Shown here in pieces: positions 40,671 through 52,400 of a stretch of 64,000 nucleotides of DNA. The notes below the pieces were generated by a model. The model made no database searches and was not told the DNA's origin. It saw only the letters and a list, made by a program, of their open reading frames with translations. The position numbers were made by a program, and so were the translations under genes. Each line of letters begins with the position of its first letter. The stretch's first letter is position 1. Source of the DNA: Candidatus Woesearchaeota archaeon (GTDB taxonomy: Archaea; Nanobdellota; Nanobdellia; SCGC-AAA011-G17; UBA489); assembly GCA_018302985.1 (NCBI GenBank), contig JAGVZA010000004.1:38872-102871 (forward strand), read 5' to 3'.

Positions 40671-41377
40671 AGGACCCTCGTTAGATAATTATTGAAAAAA
40701 TCTCCTAAATAATAAGATGCTAAAGTTGCTATTGCACCAATGATGACCATTTCTATTCCACTTCGCAACCAATCACGTCCAGTATAATGCGTTTTTGCTA
40801 CGCCTACTGCAAACAAGAGTGACATGCAGGTAACTGATGCAAGGATTAATGCTTCTTTTACCGGAAGTACAAAATAAGGAAGCACAGGAATTGCTGCAGC
40901 CAATAAGAATGCACCGAAGGTCATCCATCCTACAGCACTAGGATTTTCCATGTTTTTCTTATTTACACCAATTTCTTCTTCCATCATCACTTTCAACCAT
41001 CTTTTTTTATTGCTGGTAATTCTTTTTACTACCATAGCTAATTCTTTACCTTTGAATCCTTTTTTTCTATAGATGGCTTCTATTTCTTTTTTCTCTAACT
41101 TAGGAACTGTCTTTATTTCTTCCTTTTCCCTCTGATATTCATGACGATAAAATTCTACTTGTGATTTTGTTGCAATGTAATTCCCTAAACCCATAGAAAT
41201 AGCACCAGCAATCATATCCGCCAATCCACCAAGAATAACTACTTTGCTTCCCAACATAGCACCGCTGAGACCAGCAACTAGAGCTAGATTAGATACTGTG
41301 CCATCATTAAATCCGAAAATCAAAGAACGAATATACTTCCCACCTTTAGGGTGCATCGATGCCTCTTTTTTATTCAT
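40667..41377 (-). CDS. VIT1/CCC1-family transporter (iron/manganese type)
   Basis: 236 residues. Five transmembrane helices with the family pattern: IFGFNDGTVSNLALVAGLSG in helix 1, ADMIAGAISMGLGNYIATKS in helix 2, an internal Glu/Lys-rich cytoplasmic metal-binding loop (about 70-135), then FLLAAAIPVLPYF and two more helices. Family members carry Fe2+ or Mn2+ out of the cytosol in exchange for H+. Coupled by a 4-nt overlap to a Cys-rich lipoprotein. TATA ATTAAATA centred 26 nt before the ATG. Confidence 0.9.
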   Translation of the reverse strand: MNKKEASMHPKGGKYIRSLIFGFNDGTVSNLALVAGLSGAMLGSKVVILGGLADMIAGAISMGLGNYIATKSQVEFYRHEYQREKEEIKTVPKLEKKEIEAIYRKKGFKGKELAMVVKRITSNKKRWLKVMMEEEIGVNKKNMENPSAVGWMTFGAFLLAAAIPVLPYFVLPVKEALILASVTCMSLLFAVGVAKTHYTGRDWLRSGIEMVIIGAIATLASYYLGDFFNNYLTRVL

Positions 41378-41416
41378 TAGATACTTGAGAAACTTAAGGT
41401 TATTTAATCTTTTGTT

Positions 41417-41875
41417 TTAGTAAGTATAATCAGACTGCACGATTCTGTGATGGAAAAATCGCTGATTAAGTGCATAATGTGGTTGTCTGTAGGTAGGATG
41501 AGCATAGTAAGGCTCGTAATAGTAACTATCGTAGGTATATTTTGGATAAGGTAAGAAGTATTTGTTAGTGTATTCAACGCGTACTTTGCAGGGATCAGTG
41601 CATGGAGGACTGTTCATGTTTTGTTGATATGCACAAGGATCAGCATTACAATTTACTGGAGTTCTTTGTTCCTCTGGCATGTATCTGCTCTTATCGAGAT
41701 TTGACCATTCAGTTGGTGTGCTTACATAAGTAGTCTTTGTAGTGGGAGATTGTTGATAAGTTGGAGTATCTGCACTATAGACAGCAATACTTATAGAAGT
41801 TATGAGCAATAATACTAAGAGACCTAAAACACTAGCAATAGCGATCTTAAAAAATTTGATGTCTTCTTGTTCCAT
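41417..41875 (-). CDS. Membrane-anchored Tyr/Pro-rich surface protein
   Basis: 152 residues. One N-terminal helix (FKIAIASVLGLLVLLLITSI, about 10-30) is followed by an external part very rich in Tyr, Pro, Gln, His and Thr (YPKYTYDSYYYEPYY) with four cysteines in NCNADPCAYQ and SPPCTDPCKV. Likely a small surface structural or cell-wall protein; family not recognised. Leaderless by TATA spacing (TTTAAATC, 41896-41903). Confidence 0.6.
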   Translation of the reverse strand: MEQEDIKFFKIAIASVLGLLVLLLITSISIAVYSADTPTYQQSPTTKTTYVSTPTEWSNLDKSRYMPEEQRTPVNCNADPCAYQQNMNSPPCTDPCKVRVEYTNKYFLPYPKYTYDSYYYEPYYAHPTYRQPHYALNQRFFHHRIVQSDYTY

Positions 41876-41941
41876 ACTTTCTCTAAGTATTCTTCTTTTT
41901 TAAATCTTCTGGAAAAAAATCACTCTAGAGAAGGGACAAAA

Positions 41942-42472
41942 TTATTGGGGTTGTTGAGTATTGCATGTAGCTTGTAATTGATCATATCTTTCTTTAGCAG
42001 CATCTGCTTCTTCTTGTGCTTTATCTTGTTTAGTTTGTAAAATTTCTAAAGGAACAACATATTGCTCTTCTAACTCTTTCTTTTTTTGTTCATATTCAGC
42101 ATTTAAGGTGTCTATTTCTTGTTGATAAGTAGTTACTACGTTTGTTGTTTCTGCAACATCGTCCTGACGTTGTTTTAAATCGAAAGCACATTGCCCTTCA
42201 TAGGTATAATATTGACGCTGTTCTTCTGGAGTTTCTTCAACAGGAATTTCTTCTTGCTCTATCTGCTGTTGTGTTTCTTGTTCTTGTTGCTGTTCTTGAA
42301 CTGCTGCACCTGTCAGTTGGTTCGAAGGTTGATTTACTACTGCAGCTGTTGGACTGTCATTACTTACCCACAACCAAGCGGCAACTACTAAGAGTATGAC
42401 TACTATAATCGCTACAATAGTAAATCTTGTTTTTTTTGACGGACCGAATACTTGCCAATTTCTTTTATTCAT
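41942..42472 (-). CDS. Membrane-anchored coiled-coil protein
   Basis: 176 residues. An N-terminal basic segment and one transmembrane helix (about 18-36) precede a Gln/Glu-rich linker (EQQQEQETQQQIEQEE) and a long coiled coil (about 100-165) that contains two cysteines. Probably exposed outside the membrane and multimeric. No known family. TATA TCTATATAAG (42492-42501) is 25 nt from the ATG. Confidence 0.6.
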   Translation of the reverse strand: MNKRNWQVFGPSKKTRFTIVAIIVVILLVVAAWLWVSNDSPTAAVVNQPSNQLTGAAVQEQQQEQETQQQIEQEEIPVEETPEEQRQYYTYEGQCAFDLKQRQDDVAETTNVVTTYQQEIDTLNAEYEQKKKELEEQYVVPLEILQTKQDKAQEEADAAKERYDQLQATCNTQQPQ

Positions 42473-42562
42473 AGTCTTACTGATCTTGTTTGTCTATATA
42501 AGTTTTATTTAGATTCTCTAATATCTATGTTTAAGAATAATAAAAAACAACTGTGACTTTTA

Positions 42563-43576
42563 CTATAAATTACATTTTTTTGCCGGCTCTTTCAGCAATT
42601 CTTCTAAGAGTTGTATAAGATGTTGAATATCGTGCAAGCTCGCAATACCTACAGCTGTATGAATATTTCTAATAGCGACTCCCAATACTGTACAAGGGAT
42701 GCCTCCTTTTGCTACAGAAATAGTTAATGCGTCAGTTGTTCCAAAATCACTAATGTCTAACTGCAGAGGGATATTCTTTTTCTTTGCAACTTCTTTTAGC
42801 ATATCATTGATGGAACGGTTAGTGATCATGTCTGCGTCTTTGATAGTTAAGCAAGGACCGCCGCCTATTTTTCTTGTAACTTGATCTCCAAAATCATTGG
42901 TGCTTGTAGTATCTACTGCAATAGCCCAATCAGGTTCTATACTATATACTGAAGTTTCACCACCATATAACCCAATTTCTTCCTGCACCGTGAATACATA
43001 ATAAATATCACTCTCTTTTTTCTTCAACCTTTTTGCAAGTTCAATCAACGCAAAACAACCAATACGATCATCCAACGCTTTTCCCGCGATTAATTTTCCA
43101 TTACGCAAAGATACTACGCGCGGATGCAAGTGAATATAGGATCCAATTTCAACCCCTAGTTTATGCATTTCTTCTTTTGAGAATCCAGTGTCAATAATAA
43201 TCTCCTCAATCTTTATTACATTTTTTATTTCATCATCATTAGCCATTTCCCGCGTGGTGACTATGCCTGTAATAAATTTGCCTTTGGCTTCCACTTCGAC
43301 TACTTCTCCCAACAATGAGACTGCTTCAAAACCACCAACTTCAGAACAAGCAATACCATAATTATCAATACTTTTCACCATGAGCCCGATTTCATCCATG
43401 TGGGCGACTAACATTACTTTAGCACCCCTGCCTTTATGATGTGCGATTAAATTACCAAATTTATCTGTATGCACTTCATCAACATAAGGTTTGATTTCTT
43501 TTTTGATCAGCTCGCGAACTCTCCATTCATCTCCGCTTGGTCCAGGCAACTCCATTAATCTTTTGAGGAAGTCCAT
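42563..43576 (-). CDS. M42 family aminopeptidase (TET-type)
   Basis: 337 residues. Cytosolic dinuclear zinc/cobalt aminopeptidase that forms tetrahedral dodecamers in archaea and digests peptides to amino acids. Metal ligands and catalytic residues visible: His59 and Asp61 (VAHMDEIG), Asp169/170 (ALDDRIG), Glu199/Glu200 (VQEEIG), Asp222 (AVDTTS) and His306 (NIHTAVG). Length is normal. GGTGA upstream of the ATG may act as SD. Fits a peptide-fermenting life style with the M24 enzyme at 30 kb. Confidence 0.95.
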   Translation of the reverse strand: MDFLKRLMELPGPSGDEWRVRELIKKEIKPYVDEVHTDKFGNLIAHHKGRGAKVMLVAHMDEIGLMVKSIDNYGIACSEVGGFEAVSLLGEVVEVEAKGKFITGIVTTREMANDDEIKNVIKIEEIIIDTGFSKEEMHKLGVEIGSYIHLHPRVVSLRNGKLIAGKALDDRIGCFALIELAKRLKKKESDIYYVFTVQEEIGLYGGETSVYSIEPDWAIAVDTTSTNDFGDQVTRKIGGGPCLTIKDADMITNRSINDMLKEVAKKKNIPLQLDISDFGTTDALTISVAKGGIPCTVLGVAIRNIHTAVGIASLHDIQHLIQLLEELLKEPAKKCNL

Positions 43577-43958
43577 TAGAGATTCACCGCTTTAGTTCTC
43601 TTTTTACTATAACTAGCGCAGACTAGAATCTTTTGTTTCATCTCTTTTCATTTTTTCTTTTCTTTTCTTTTATTTAAATGTTCTTATTTCTGTTCTATCT
43701 TTCTAATATACCTATATCTCTTTCTCTCCTTTTTTACTCCTCTTTTTTTATCAACAGCCATTTCCAGAGAGGAATATACTTTATCTGACCTACTTTTTTC
43801 TCCCTAGTATTTCTCTATTTTCCACTTTACCTCTTCTAAAAAGTCATCCCATTTCGGTCTTCCTTAATTCTCTCTAGTTGATTGTTTTATCTCTCTTCTT
43901 GAATATATCTCTTCTAATATACTCATACATATATATCTCTTTTTCTTGTGATGGTGTT
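43577..43958. other. 382-nt gene-free, pyrimidine-rich interval
   Basis: No credible gene. The plus strand is dominated by T and C in long runs from about 43620 to 43930, a strong strand asymmetry. It includes the promoter of the M42 gene at the left edge and a TATA (ACATATATATC, about 43928-43938) for the secreted protein at the right edge. No stable hairpin was noticed. Confidence 0.6.
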
Positions 43959-45938
43959 ATGGGAAAATACAGGGCACAGAAAGGATTTCTCTTAATAGTT
44001 GTTGTATTATTAGCAGCAACGTTTTTTGCTTCTCTATATAATGATTCAACTGGAGAAGCTGTGCGAACTAAACGAACTACCATAGCGACAAAACAACCCC
44101 TTTCATATCAACAGCCTCAAGGTGGTGAAGATTCAGGATCTGTTCTTATTCCTGGAACTGGATGGACCGGGCCAACACCTATTCCTGGTCCTATAGGAAA
44201 TCCTTTGGCTCAAGGTCATGACGCAACAGCAATAGCACATTCGGATATGGTTCCCTTTCAAACTACTAGCACTACCATGAATATAGGAGTCTTAGCCTAT
44301 CATATTAATGGCATAGAAAAAGTTTCATTTAGTGTTAATAATGGTCCTTGGGTTGATGTTTTTAGTCCTACTCTTAATCCAGAAACAGAAGTAGAAGAAT
44401 ATTGGGCGGTTCTTGACGCTTCTCAATTTTTAACTGATGGCCCTGTTGAAATACGAGCAATTGCTTATCCAATTAATGGTTATCCTAAAGTTTTACAAGG
44501 AACAACAATTATAGATCATGATAGTTCTATAATCTTGAATGTTAATCCTAGTGGCAGTCTTCCACATCGAGTACGATATGTTTCTACTACAGGGAGTGAT
44601 TCTTCTACCTGTGGTTTAACTTCTGCTACTGCTTGTCTGACTATAAGACATGCTGCTGATCTCGCTGCTATTTATTCAGGTGTTCCTGGGCAACCTGGAA
44701 ATTTGGATGGAGCGGAGCTTAGATTAGGAGAGGGAACGTGGATCATGCCTGAATTTAGAGGTACTGGATTAATTCCTTTCTGGCAGCCCGCCTTTAGGAC
44801 AACAACTAGATGGTTTACGATTACTTCCTCTGAAACTGTAAACCCCGATAATGTGTTAATTGACGAATTTTTTGGACCAGCTGATGGACCTGGGCTTTGG
44901 TTAAAACAAGTAAGACTTTATGATGTTTCTCTCGTTGGTCACGCTAGAACGCCTCAAGCAAATTTTGAAGATTATTTTTGGGTGGATAACTCTAAAGCAT
45001 ACTTTTTAGGAAATGTTATCACAAATAATCTTTGTGGAGCGCATTTCCAAGGTTATGACGCATTTACCAGCACCTATTTTACTGATGTTTATATGGATAA
45101 TACTTGTAATGGACCTCAAGATGCTGTTTTGGTGAGACATGTTTTCGCAGATCATACTGGTGCTGGGCATGCATCAAAGTCACATACTGTCATCGATTAT
45201 ACAGTTAATCGTGTTTATGGCTCTTTACTGAGTCAGATACCCCCTGGATATGATTATCATGGGGACTATTACCAAATGTATAGCCGCTATCAAGATATTA
45301 TTATCAAAGGAGGTGGAACTCTACCAGGAGCACTTGTTTCCTCAAGAGGAATCGTTGATGAATATACTGCAAATCATCTTGTGAAAGATGTAGTCATTGA
45401 TGGAATTTATCTTGATGTAAATCAACCAGGAATAATGGACGGATGGGTATTTTCTTATTGCGACCGTATTGACCATATGATTATCCAAGATTCCACTCTT
45501 ATTGGAAGTTCTAACTGGTGCGGAGAACTTGGAGGCACACCTAATCCTTTAACAATGCATAACCTATTGATAAAAGATAGTATTTTTGAAAATGGTAATA
45601 TTGATAAATTACCTCACCCCATACTTCCACAGATTAGGTATATAACTTCTCCAGCTAATTCCCCTACTAAATTGTTTGTTACTACCTTGAGCACTTCACA
45701 ACTTCGTTTGAAATGGATGGACAATAGCAACAACGAAAATCATTTTGAAGTAGAGCGACTACAATTACCTAATGGCATATTCGCTCCTTTACTTCCCGCA
45801 TCAAGTTTACCAGCAAATACAGTTACTTTTACAGATACTGGATTACCTCCAAGCACCTCTTTCGCATACCGTGTAAGAGCAGTTAATGCTGCAGGCCCAT
45901 CTGCTTGGTCAAATATTGCTAATGGCAAAGTCATGTGA
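43959..45938 (+). CDS. Large secreted protein: beta-helix-like region plus C-terminal FN3 domain
   Basis: 659 residues from ATG 43959; the frame is open from 43878 but the TATA and the basic-hydrophobic start MGKYRAQKGFLLIVVVLLAA favour this Met. After the signal sequence and a Pro/Gly linker there is an Ig-like segment (about 90-185). A right-handed beta-helix-like region (about 195-560) follows: DGAELRLGEGTWIMPE, then many short Asn/Asp/Gly turns such as the pectate-lyase/parallel-helix group shows. An FN3 domain ends the protein (RLKWMDNSNNENHFEVERL to SAYRVRAVNAAG-type strands). Possibly binds or cleaves a polysaccharide; no catalytic triad is evident. The FN3 domain is paralogous to those in the 2019-residue protein downstream. 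Confidence 0.8.
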   Translation: MGKYRAQKGFLLIVVVLLAATFFASLYNDSTGEAVRTKRTTIATKQPLSYQQPQGGEDSGSVLIPGTGWTGPTPIPGPIGNPLAQGHDATAIAHSDMVPFQTTSTTMNIGVLAYHINGIEKVSFSVNNGPWVDVFSPTLNPETEVEEYWAVLDASQFLTDGPVEIRAIAYPINGYPKVLQGTTIIDHDSSIILNVNPSGSLPHRVRYVSTTGSDSSTCGLTSATACLTIRHAADLAAIYSGVPGQPGNLDGAELRLGEGTWIMPEFRGTGLIPFWQPAFRTTTRWFTITSSETVNPDNVLIDEFFGPADGPGLWLKQVRLYDVSLVGHARTPQANFEDYFWVDNSKAYFLGNVITNNLCGAHFQGYDAFTSTYFTDVYMDNTCNGPQDAVLVRHVFADHTGAGHASKSHTVIDYTVNRVYGSLLSQIPPGYDYHGDYYQMYSRYQDIIIKGGGTLPGALVSSRGIVDEYTANHLVKDVVIDGIYLDVNQPGIMDGWVFSYCDRIDHMIIQDSTLIGSSNWCGELGGTPNPLTMHNLLIKDSIFENGNIDKLPHPILPQIRYITSPANSPTKLFVTTLSTSQLRLKWMDNSNNENHFEVERLQLPNGIFAPLLPASSLPANTVTFTDTGLPPSTSFAYRVRAVNAAGPSAWSNIANGKVM

Positions 45939-46061
45939 TCAAATTTGAAGAGTTCCTCCTGGCTCACAAAGACCACTAATTGCTCTTGATATTTCCACTA
46001 AAAAATTTATTCTTCCTTAGAAAGCAATACTCTTAAAAAGTAGTTTTCTTTACTCTTTTTT

Positions 46062-46433
46062 ATGAGTAAAATCCCAACCACGAAAAAACAATGTGCAGAC
46101 TGCGGCAACTGCTGCACTAAGTTTTGGATCGCTTATCCCAAGAAAAAAGGACCTTGGAGCGGAGAGATTGATCGCTTTAAAATGCTGGATACGGATAAGA
46201 TTTGGGTGGAAGAGCATGGAGACAGCTATTTAGTGGTTTTTGATTTTCCCTGTAAAAACGTCAGAAAAACAAAAGAAGGATGGCTTTGCAATATTTATGA
46301 TTCAAGACCTGAGATTTGCAGACAATATCCAAGACATTATTCCCAAGGTGAAGAAAGATATTGTGCAGCTATGCATACTTACTCTGAAAAGAAGAAATTA
46401 TCCCAAAAAAAACTTTCTCGAAGAAAAAAATAG
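46062..46433 (+). CDS. YkgJ-family cysteine cluster protein
   Basis: 123 residues. QCADCGNCCTKFW at the N-terminus and LCNIYDSRPEICRQYP after the middle are the CxxCxxCC and C-x-IY-x-RPxxCRxYP signatures of the UPF0153 (YkgJ) family, thought to bind zinc or an iron-sulfur cluster. Precise function is unknown. A basic tail (KKKLSQKKLSRRKK) follows. Leaderless: TATA-like CTTAAAAAG (46032-46040) is 26 nt from the ATG. Confidence 0.88.
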   Translation: MSKIPTTKKQCADCGNCCTKFWIAYPKKKGPWSGEIDRFKMLDTDKIWVEEHGDSYLVVFDFPCKNVRKTKEGWLCNIYDSRPEICRQYPRHYSQGEERYCAAMHTYSEKKKLSQKKLSRRKK

Positions 46434-46489
46434 TTGTTACCCTTCCATAGTTCAAAACATTTATAAGTACATTTTAACGACTTTTTTAG

Positions 46490-49400
46490 ATGAATAAGAG
46501 GTTATTTGCGCTTTTGCTTTTAGTATTTTTATGTGCTTTATTTACTGTTTCCAGTCTTACTTACATTGATGGAAAGCTCTTGGCTGATGCACAAGCTGTT
46601 CCAGTCATCCAAGGAGAAGCTGTTACAAGCTCTAGATCAGAACGAGAAATTTCAGACGTTACTCCCATTTCCAATGAACCTACGCTTATTATTCGACGCC
46701 CTTCAGATGTAGTAAATCCTACCCCTTGTACCATAACTTCTTTGCAATGGAATACAGATCGAGCTTCTCCGGGTCAAGAAGTTTCTCTAACTGCTCAAGG
46801 AAAAGGTGATTGTGATCAAAAAATTATTTATCTTTCTTTTTACAAAGGATCGCAATTTTTAGAAGAACTTCCTGCTCAATTTGATAAAAGCACTGCACAA
46901 ATTGCTTGGAATGTTCCAAGCAGCACTGTTCGCAAAAATTCCTTTACCGATATTCTTCGAACACTCTTCCGCACTACACTTAGCATTTCAGATTCGACAA
47001 CTTATGTTGCAACTACTTTTACTTTAGTCGGACATACAGATCTTACTGGTGACTCTTTGATTAGTTCTCCTCCTCTTTCTTTGGGAGAATCTTCTGGCTC
47101 TGGTAGTGGTGGTGAACCTGGCAACGGACCAGATATTCCTTGCAGCTCAATTACCCAATATGGAATTACTTGGACTTTTGCATCTCCTTTCCCTGAATGC
47201 GGACAATTTGTAAATGGCGACTGGTATGTTGTTGAACCTGTCACTATTATTAGCAAAACTCCAGCACAAACTCTTAGTCCTGGCAGAAATGGTGACTGGA
47301 CAAATCCTAGATATAACTTACAAGGCCCTAATGGCGCTGCTCATCCTTATGATGATCGTCTGAATACTGGAGCTTTATTTACTTTTGGTACTTATGATCC
47401 AACTTTGAGACCTGTTTATCCTTTAACTTTTACTTTAGTTACTCATCCTCTTGGTGCTTCTTTAGTTTCTACTGTAAGCCAACCTACTACTCTAGACTCT
47501 TTTTGTGCTAATCCTGGCTGGAGAACTTTCTTGGATACTGGAACAAACTTTAATCAAAATTGTCAACGAAGTCCTATCAAATCAGCAGCTATCTTAACTA
47601 TACTCTCCACAATTCCTCCTGCCGACAGTTTTAGACCTCCTTATACTGGCAACGACAAGACTATTCAATTTACTAAAAACGATTTAGATTATTCTGTACT
47701 GGGCACTTTAGCTCCTGTTGGATCAATTGCAACTTATTCTTTAGCAGATATTGATAGACATATTCAAAGACCAAACTTACAAACTTCTTTTTGGGCAAGC
47801 GAAGAAGTACAACCAGCAGATAATGCTAATGGTTATGGTCAATTTATGGCTGCAGATATCAGTCTAGCAGCATTGGCTGTGAATTTAAATTATCCTTTGG
47901 CTCAGAAAGAACCTTTAGTTATTTCTTTGACTCAACGAGGTATAGATTTCTATGGAACGCTCATGAATACTGGCATCTGGTTTGACACAGGATTGAATGT
48001 CAATTGGAATCAAGCAAAATGGTATGGTTTAGGCGGTCATGGATCTGGACGCATGTTCCCTATTCTTTTTGCAGGCACTCTTTTAAATGATACTGCCATG
48101 CAAGATGTAGGATTTACTATTGCTCATGATTATTCTTTTGGTGAACTAGCTCAAACCTTTACTGTGAAAGATTATACTGGTTATACTTCTACTAATTTTC
48201 CAACCAAAGATTTATGGAACTGCGTTGGTGGTGGTATTAATTGTGGTAGAGGAGGATACCTTTCTACAGATTTAGGATTACCTGAATTTGGATTTGCGCA
48301 TTTCCATTCACCTACTGCTGATGATAAATTATGGTTAAGTGGAGGTACAACTTCACAATACCGTAGATGCTGCACTGCTAATGCTTGGGGAGGCTATCTT
48401 TTAGCTTCTTATGTGATGGGTATTGAAGACAAATGGAACTCTCCCGCCTTGCTTGCTTATATGGACAGGTATATGGAAGCTACTAGTTCTAGTGGTTTGT
48501 ATTATGAAGGTCCTTTAAATTCTTGGCATCGTGGCTGGTTACCTCCCTTGCACGAAATGTGGGATACTTATCGTCAAAATTACAGAGAACGATGGACTAA
48601 CAATGATCTTTGTACAGAAGGCGCGACAAGAAACTGCGCAGAACAACGAGGAGTGTGCGCGGGATCACAAGAAACCTGTACGATGAAAAACTGGTGGGGG
48701 TGTGTAGATCCAACTTATTCATCAACTGCCTATTCAAATAATCTTTACTACCAAGTCACTGAAACACTTTGTGATACTTTAGACAATGACTGCGATGGAC
48801 AAACTGATGAAGGTTGTGGTGGACCCTCTGCACCAAGTACTCCTCTTAATTTAAATATTACTCCTTTGAGCTCTTCACAATTACGCTTGAATTGGCAAGA
48901 CACTAGCACTAATGAAAATTATTTTGCAGTTGAAAGAAGATTATTGCCTTCAGGTACTTTTGCTTCTTTAGCACCTGCATCAAACTTATCATCAAACACA
49001 GAAAATTATACAGATCTAGGATTACCAGCAACTACTTCTTACGAATATAGAGTACAAGCAGTTAATGCTGTTGGAGCATCTAATTGGTCAAATGTTGCTT
49101 CGGGAACTACTTTAGATGCTACCTCTTCTGCTCCGACAAATTTACAAGCAACAGTACTCTCTACAACAAGCATTTTCTTAACCTGGAATGACACCAGCAC
49201 TAATGAACAAGGATTCCGTTTAGAACGACGCATATTGCCTTCAGGCACGTTTGCAGGTGTTGCTGGTGCAACAAATTTATTACTAAATACTCAGCAATTT
49301 ACTGATACACTCTTAACAGCAAATACTCCTTATGAGTATCGTGTACAATCTTACAATCTCGCAGGAAATTCTACATGGTCTAATGCAGCACAAGCAACCA

Positions 49401-52400
49401 CTTTTGTTTGCAATAGCGGACAAAATAGAACTTGTACACAACAACAAGGTGTTTGTTTAGGAGCAACTGAAACTTGTACCACTAGCAATACTTGGCCAGT
49501 AGGTGGATGCACGACAACAATGTATCAAAATCATGCACAAGCCACTTATGGAGTGAATTACCAAGTTGGTTCTGAAACTCTCTGTGATGGAAGAGATAAT
49601 AATTGTAATGGACAAGTTGATGATATTCAAACTCAATTTGCTCCTTTATGTTCCAATCAAGTTGGAGTATGTGCAGGAGCACGACAAGCATGTGGAGGAC
49701 TTTCAGGATGGCAAGTCTGTGGAACAACTCAATACCAATTGAATAATAATACTTATCAAACTACTGAAGTGAATAGATGTACTAATGTTTTAGATGATGA
49801 TTGTGATGGACGAGCAGATTATACTGGTCCACGCACTGCAGCTACACCACCAGATGGAGACAATGATTGTCCTGTTGGTGTGACCTCCATGAATGCACCA
49901 GGTACTATTTGTCCAGGAACTTCCTTTACCGTAAGCTGTACCTCAACTGTTGCAAGTGTCACGAGTGTACAATCTTATCTCGGAACACAACTTTGTAACT
50001 TCCAGAGCTGGAATGGCAGTGATGCGTTATTCAGTTGTACGAGTCAAGCAACTGCAGGACAACAAACTGCTACTTGCATTATCAATGGACAATATTCTTA
50101 TCAATCAGGAGCAAATCAAACACGACAAGTCACTGTAGGAGTAACTACGGGTTGCAATTGTAACACTTATGCATCACAACCTAGTTGTAATGGAGATACC
50201 TCTTGTGACTGGTGTTTAGGTTGTTCAGGCACACAATCTAGTGGAGGAGCAAATCGTTGTGTCCAAGCTGGCAGCTGTACTTATGCGTGTACTCAAGGAC
50301 AATGTGGTGCTACATGTGCAGGTACTAATGGATGTACACAAACACAAACTTGTGGCGCAAATACTTGTGGATGTACAGAACAACCTCCTGGTCTTGCAGG
50401 TATTTCTATTCCAAGTATTTCCTGGAATAATAGCACTGCCCTTACGCTCACTGGACAATATTTCGCAGCAAATGCAGAAGTCAGAGTTGATGGCATATCG
50501 ATTAATTCTAATCGCATTACTTCACGAACTGTAACACAAATTATCTTTCAATATCAAGCAAGAGATTATAGCACTGGTCTCCATACTATAACGGTTTATA
50601 ACCCTACGTCTAGTATGACCTCTTCTGGACTTTCCCTTCGCATTACTGCAAACCCTACTATAAGTTTACAACCGCCAACAATTACTAATACAATTACTAA
50701 TACTGTAGATTTAGTTGGAGATGATTTAGATCCTTTGGTAGTTGTTGTAGGAGGACAACTTTGGCCATTAGCATCGTGGACCGCACTCAACCATACTTTA
50801 GTTCGTCTTACTAGTATTCCTATTGCAGCACCAGTTGGATATTATGAAATCATCGTTGTCAATAAAGACCTCACACCTTCCAATAACCCTTTATTGCGCG
50901 TTAACCAATTATTTACTTATACTTTAAGCAGAAACCCAGCAACAGCTTTAGTAACTCCTAATTCCCAACTTCCAGGAACTGCCACTATTACTGCTGTATC
51001 TTTTAGCACTTTAGAACAAGTAACTCTAACTATAACTCCTCCTTCAAATATAACGGTCACTTATCCTGCAGGCAATAGTTGCATGCCAAGTTCATCAACT
51101 TTAACTTGCCAAATTCCTTTTGACTTAGATATTGGTTCAGTTGCTCTTCAACAACATATTGTTGGTCTTTCCACTACCTCGGCCCTTACTTCATTGAGCA
51201 GAAACACTATAATTAATTTAACTGCAGTCCTAGGAACAGTAGAACAATGTACAAATACTATTAGAGATGTTCATGAAACTGATGTAGATTGCGGTGGTCC
51301 AATTTGTGCACCAGCAGGCTATGTCTGCGATTATGGTTTCTCTTGTCAATTACCAACTGATTGTATAGTCAACCAACAATGCGGCACTGGCTTATGTTGG
51401 AATAGAGATAATACTTGTCAACCTGATAATGATTGTGATACTGTTCCAGATCCTATTGATCGATGCCCTAATACTCCTGCTGGAATGCCGCGTCTTAGCC
51501 TAATCAATGGATGTCCTACTCCTCTTGCAAGTCGTTTTGCAGAAGGCATAGAACAAGGATTGACTACTGATTTCAGCCAAGTGGAAGACTTAGAACATAT
51601 TCAAGATCTTTCTTTAGGCATTCTTGGTATTGGTAGAATTCAGTATCTAGGCAGAGAAATTTCTGTGTTACGTGTAGTGAACAATATTCATGAAGCTTTA
51701 GATCTAGATGTTGCAATTATTATGGAATCTAATCTCATTGGCATTGAAAGTGATTCCTATGCTGAATTAAATTATCCATCTACTTTAACCTTTAGCGGAT
51801 TAACTTCAACTACTGCTCTTACCCCCTTGCGTGATGGTGGAGTTTGCTCTACTTGTGTAAGTCAGAGCTATAGCAATGGAGTCTATGTTGTTACTGTTCC
51901 TGGATTTTCTAATTATAGCACACAACCAGGCACATGTGGAGATACTTATTGCAATCTAGATGAAACTTGTAGCAGCTGCTCACAAGATTGCGGCTCTTGT
52001 GCTGGTAATCCTGGTGGAGGCGGCGGAGGAGGAGGCGGTGGTGGAGGTGGTGGTGGAGGCGGAGGAGATAGACCTAGCTCTGGCATAGATCTAGACACTA
52101 ACATCCAACAAAGTATTACTGTCCTTCGCAATAGTAGGATAAGTGTTGTTTATCAAGGACAAGAATATGGTGTGAGAATACCCCGTGCGACTCCTGAAGA
52201 AGTTGTACTTACTTTATTTGACTCTAGTTATAGCATCCCTCTTAGTCAACAATTAGGCATAGATCTTACTGGCGATTCACGAAGTGATGCTACTGTTCAA
52301 TACGATGCACTCGATGGTAATTTCGTTACTTTAACTTTCAGCCGTATAACTCGCGACATTATTCCCACTTTTAAAACTCCGCAAGAATCTAATAAACAAT

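Noticed and set aside
51946..52131. Poly-proline frame on the minus strand
   Set aside because: It is the mirror image of the Gly codon run of the giant protein.
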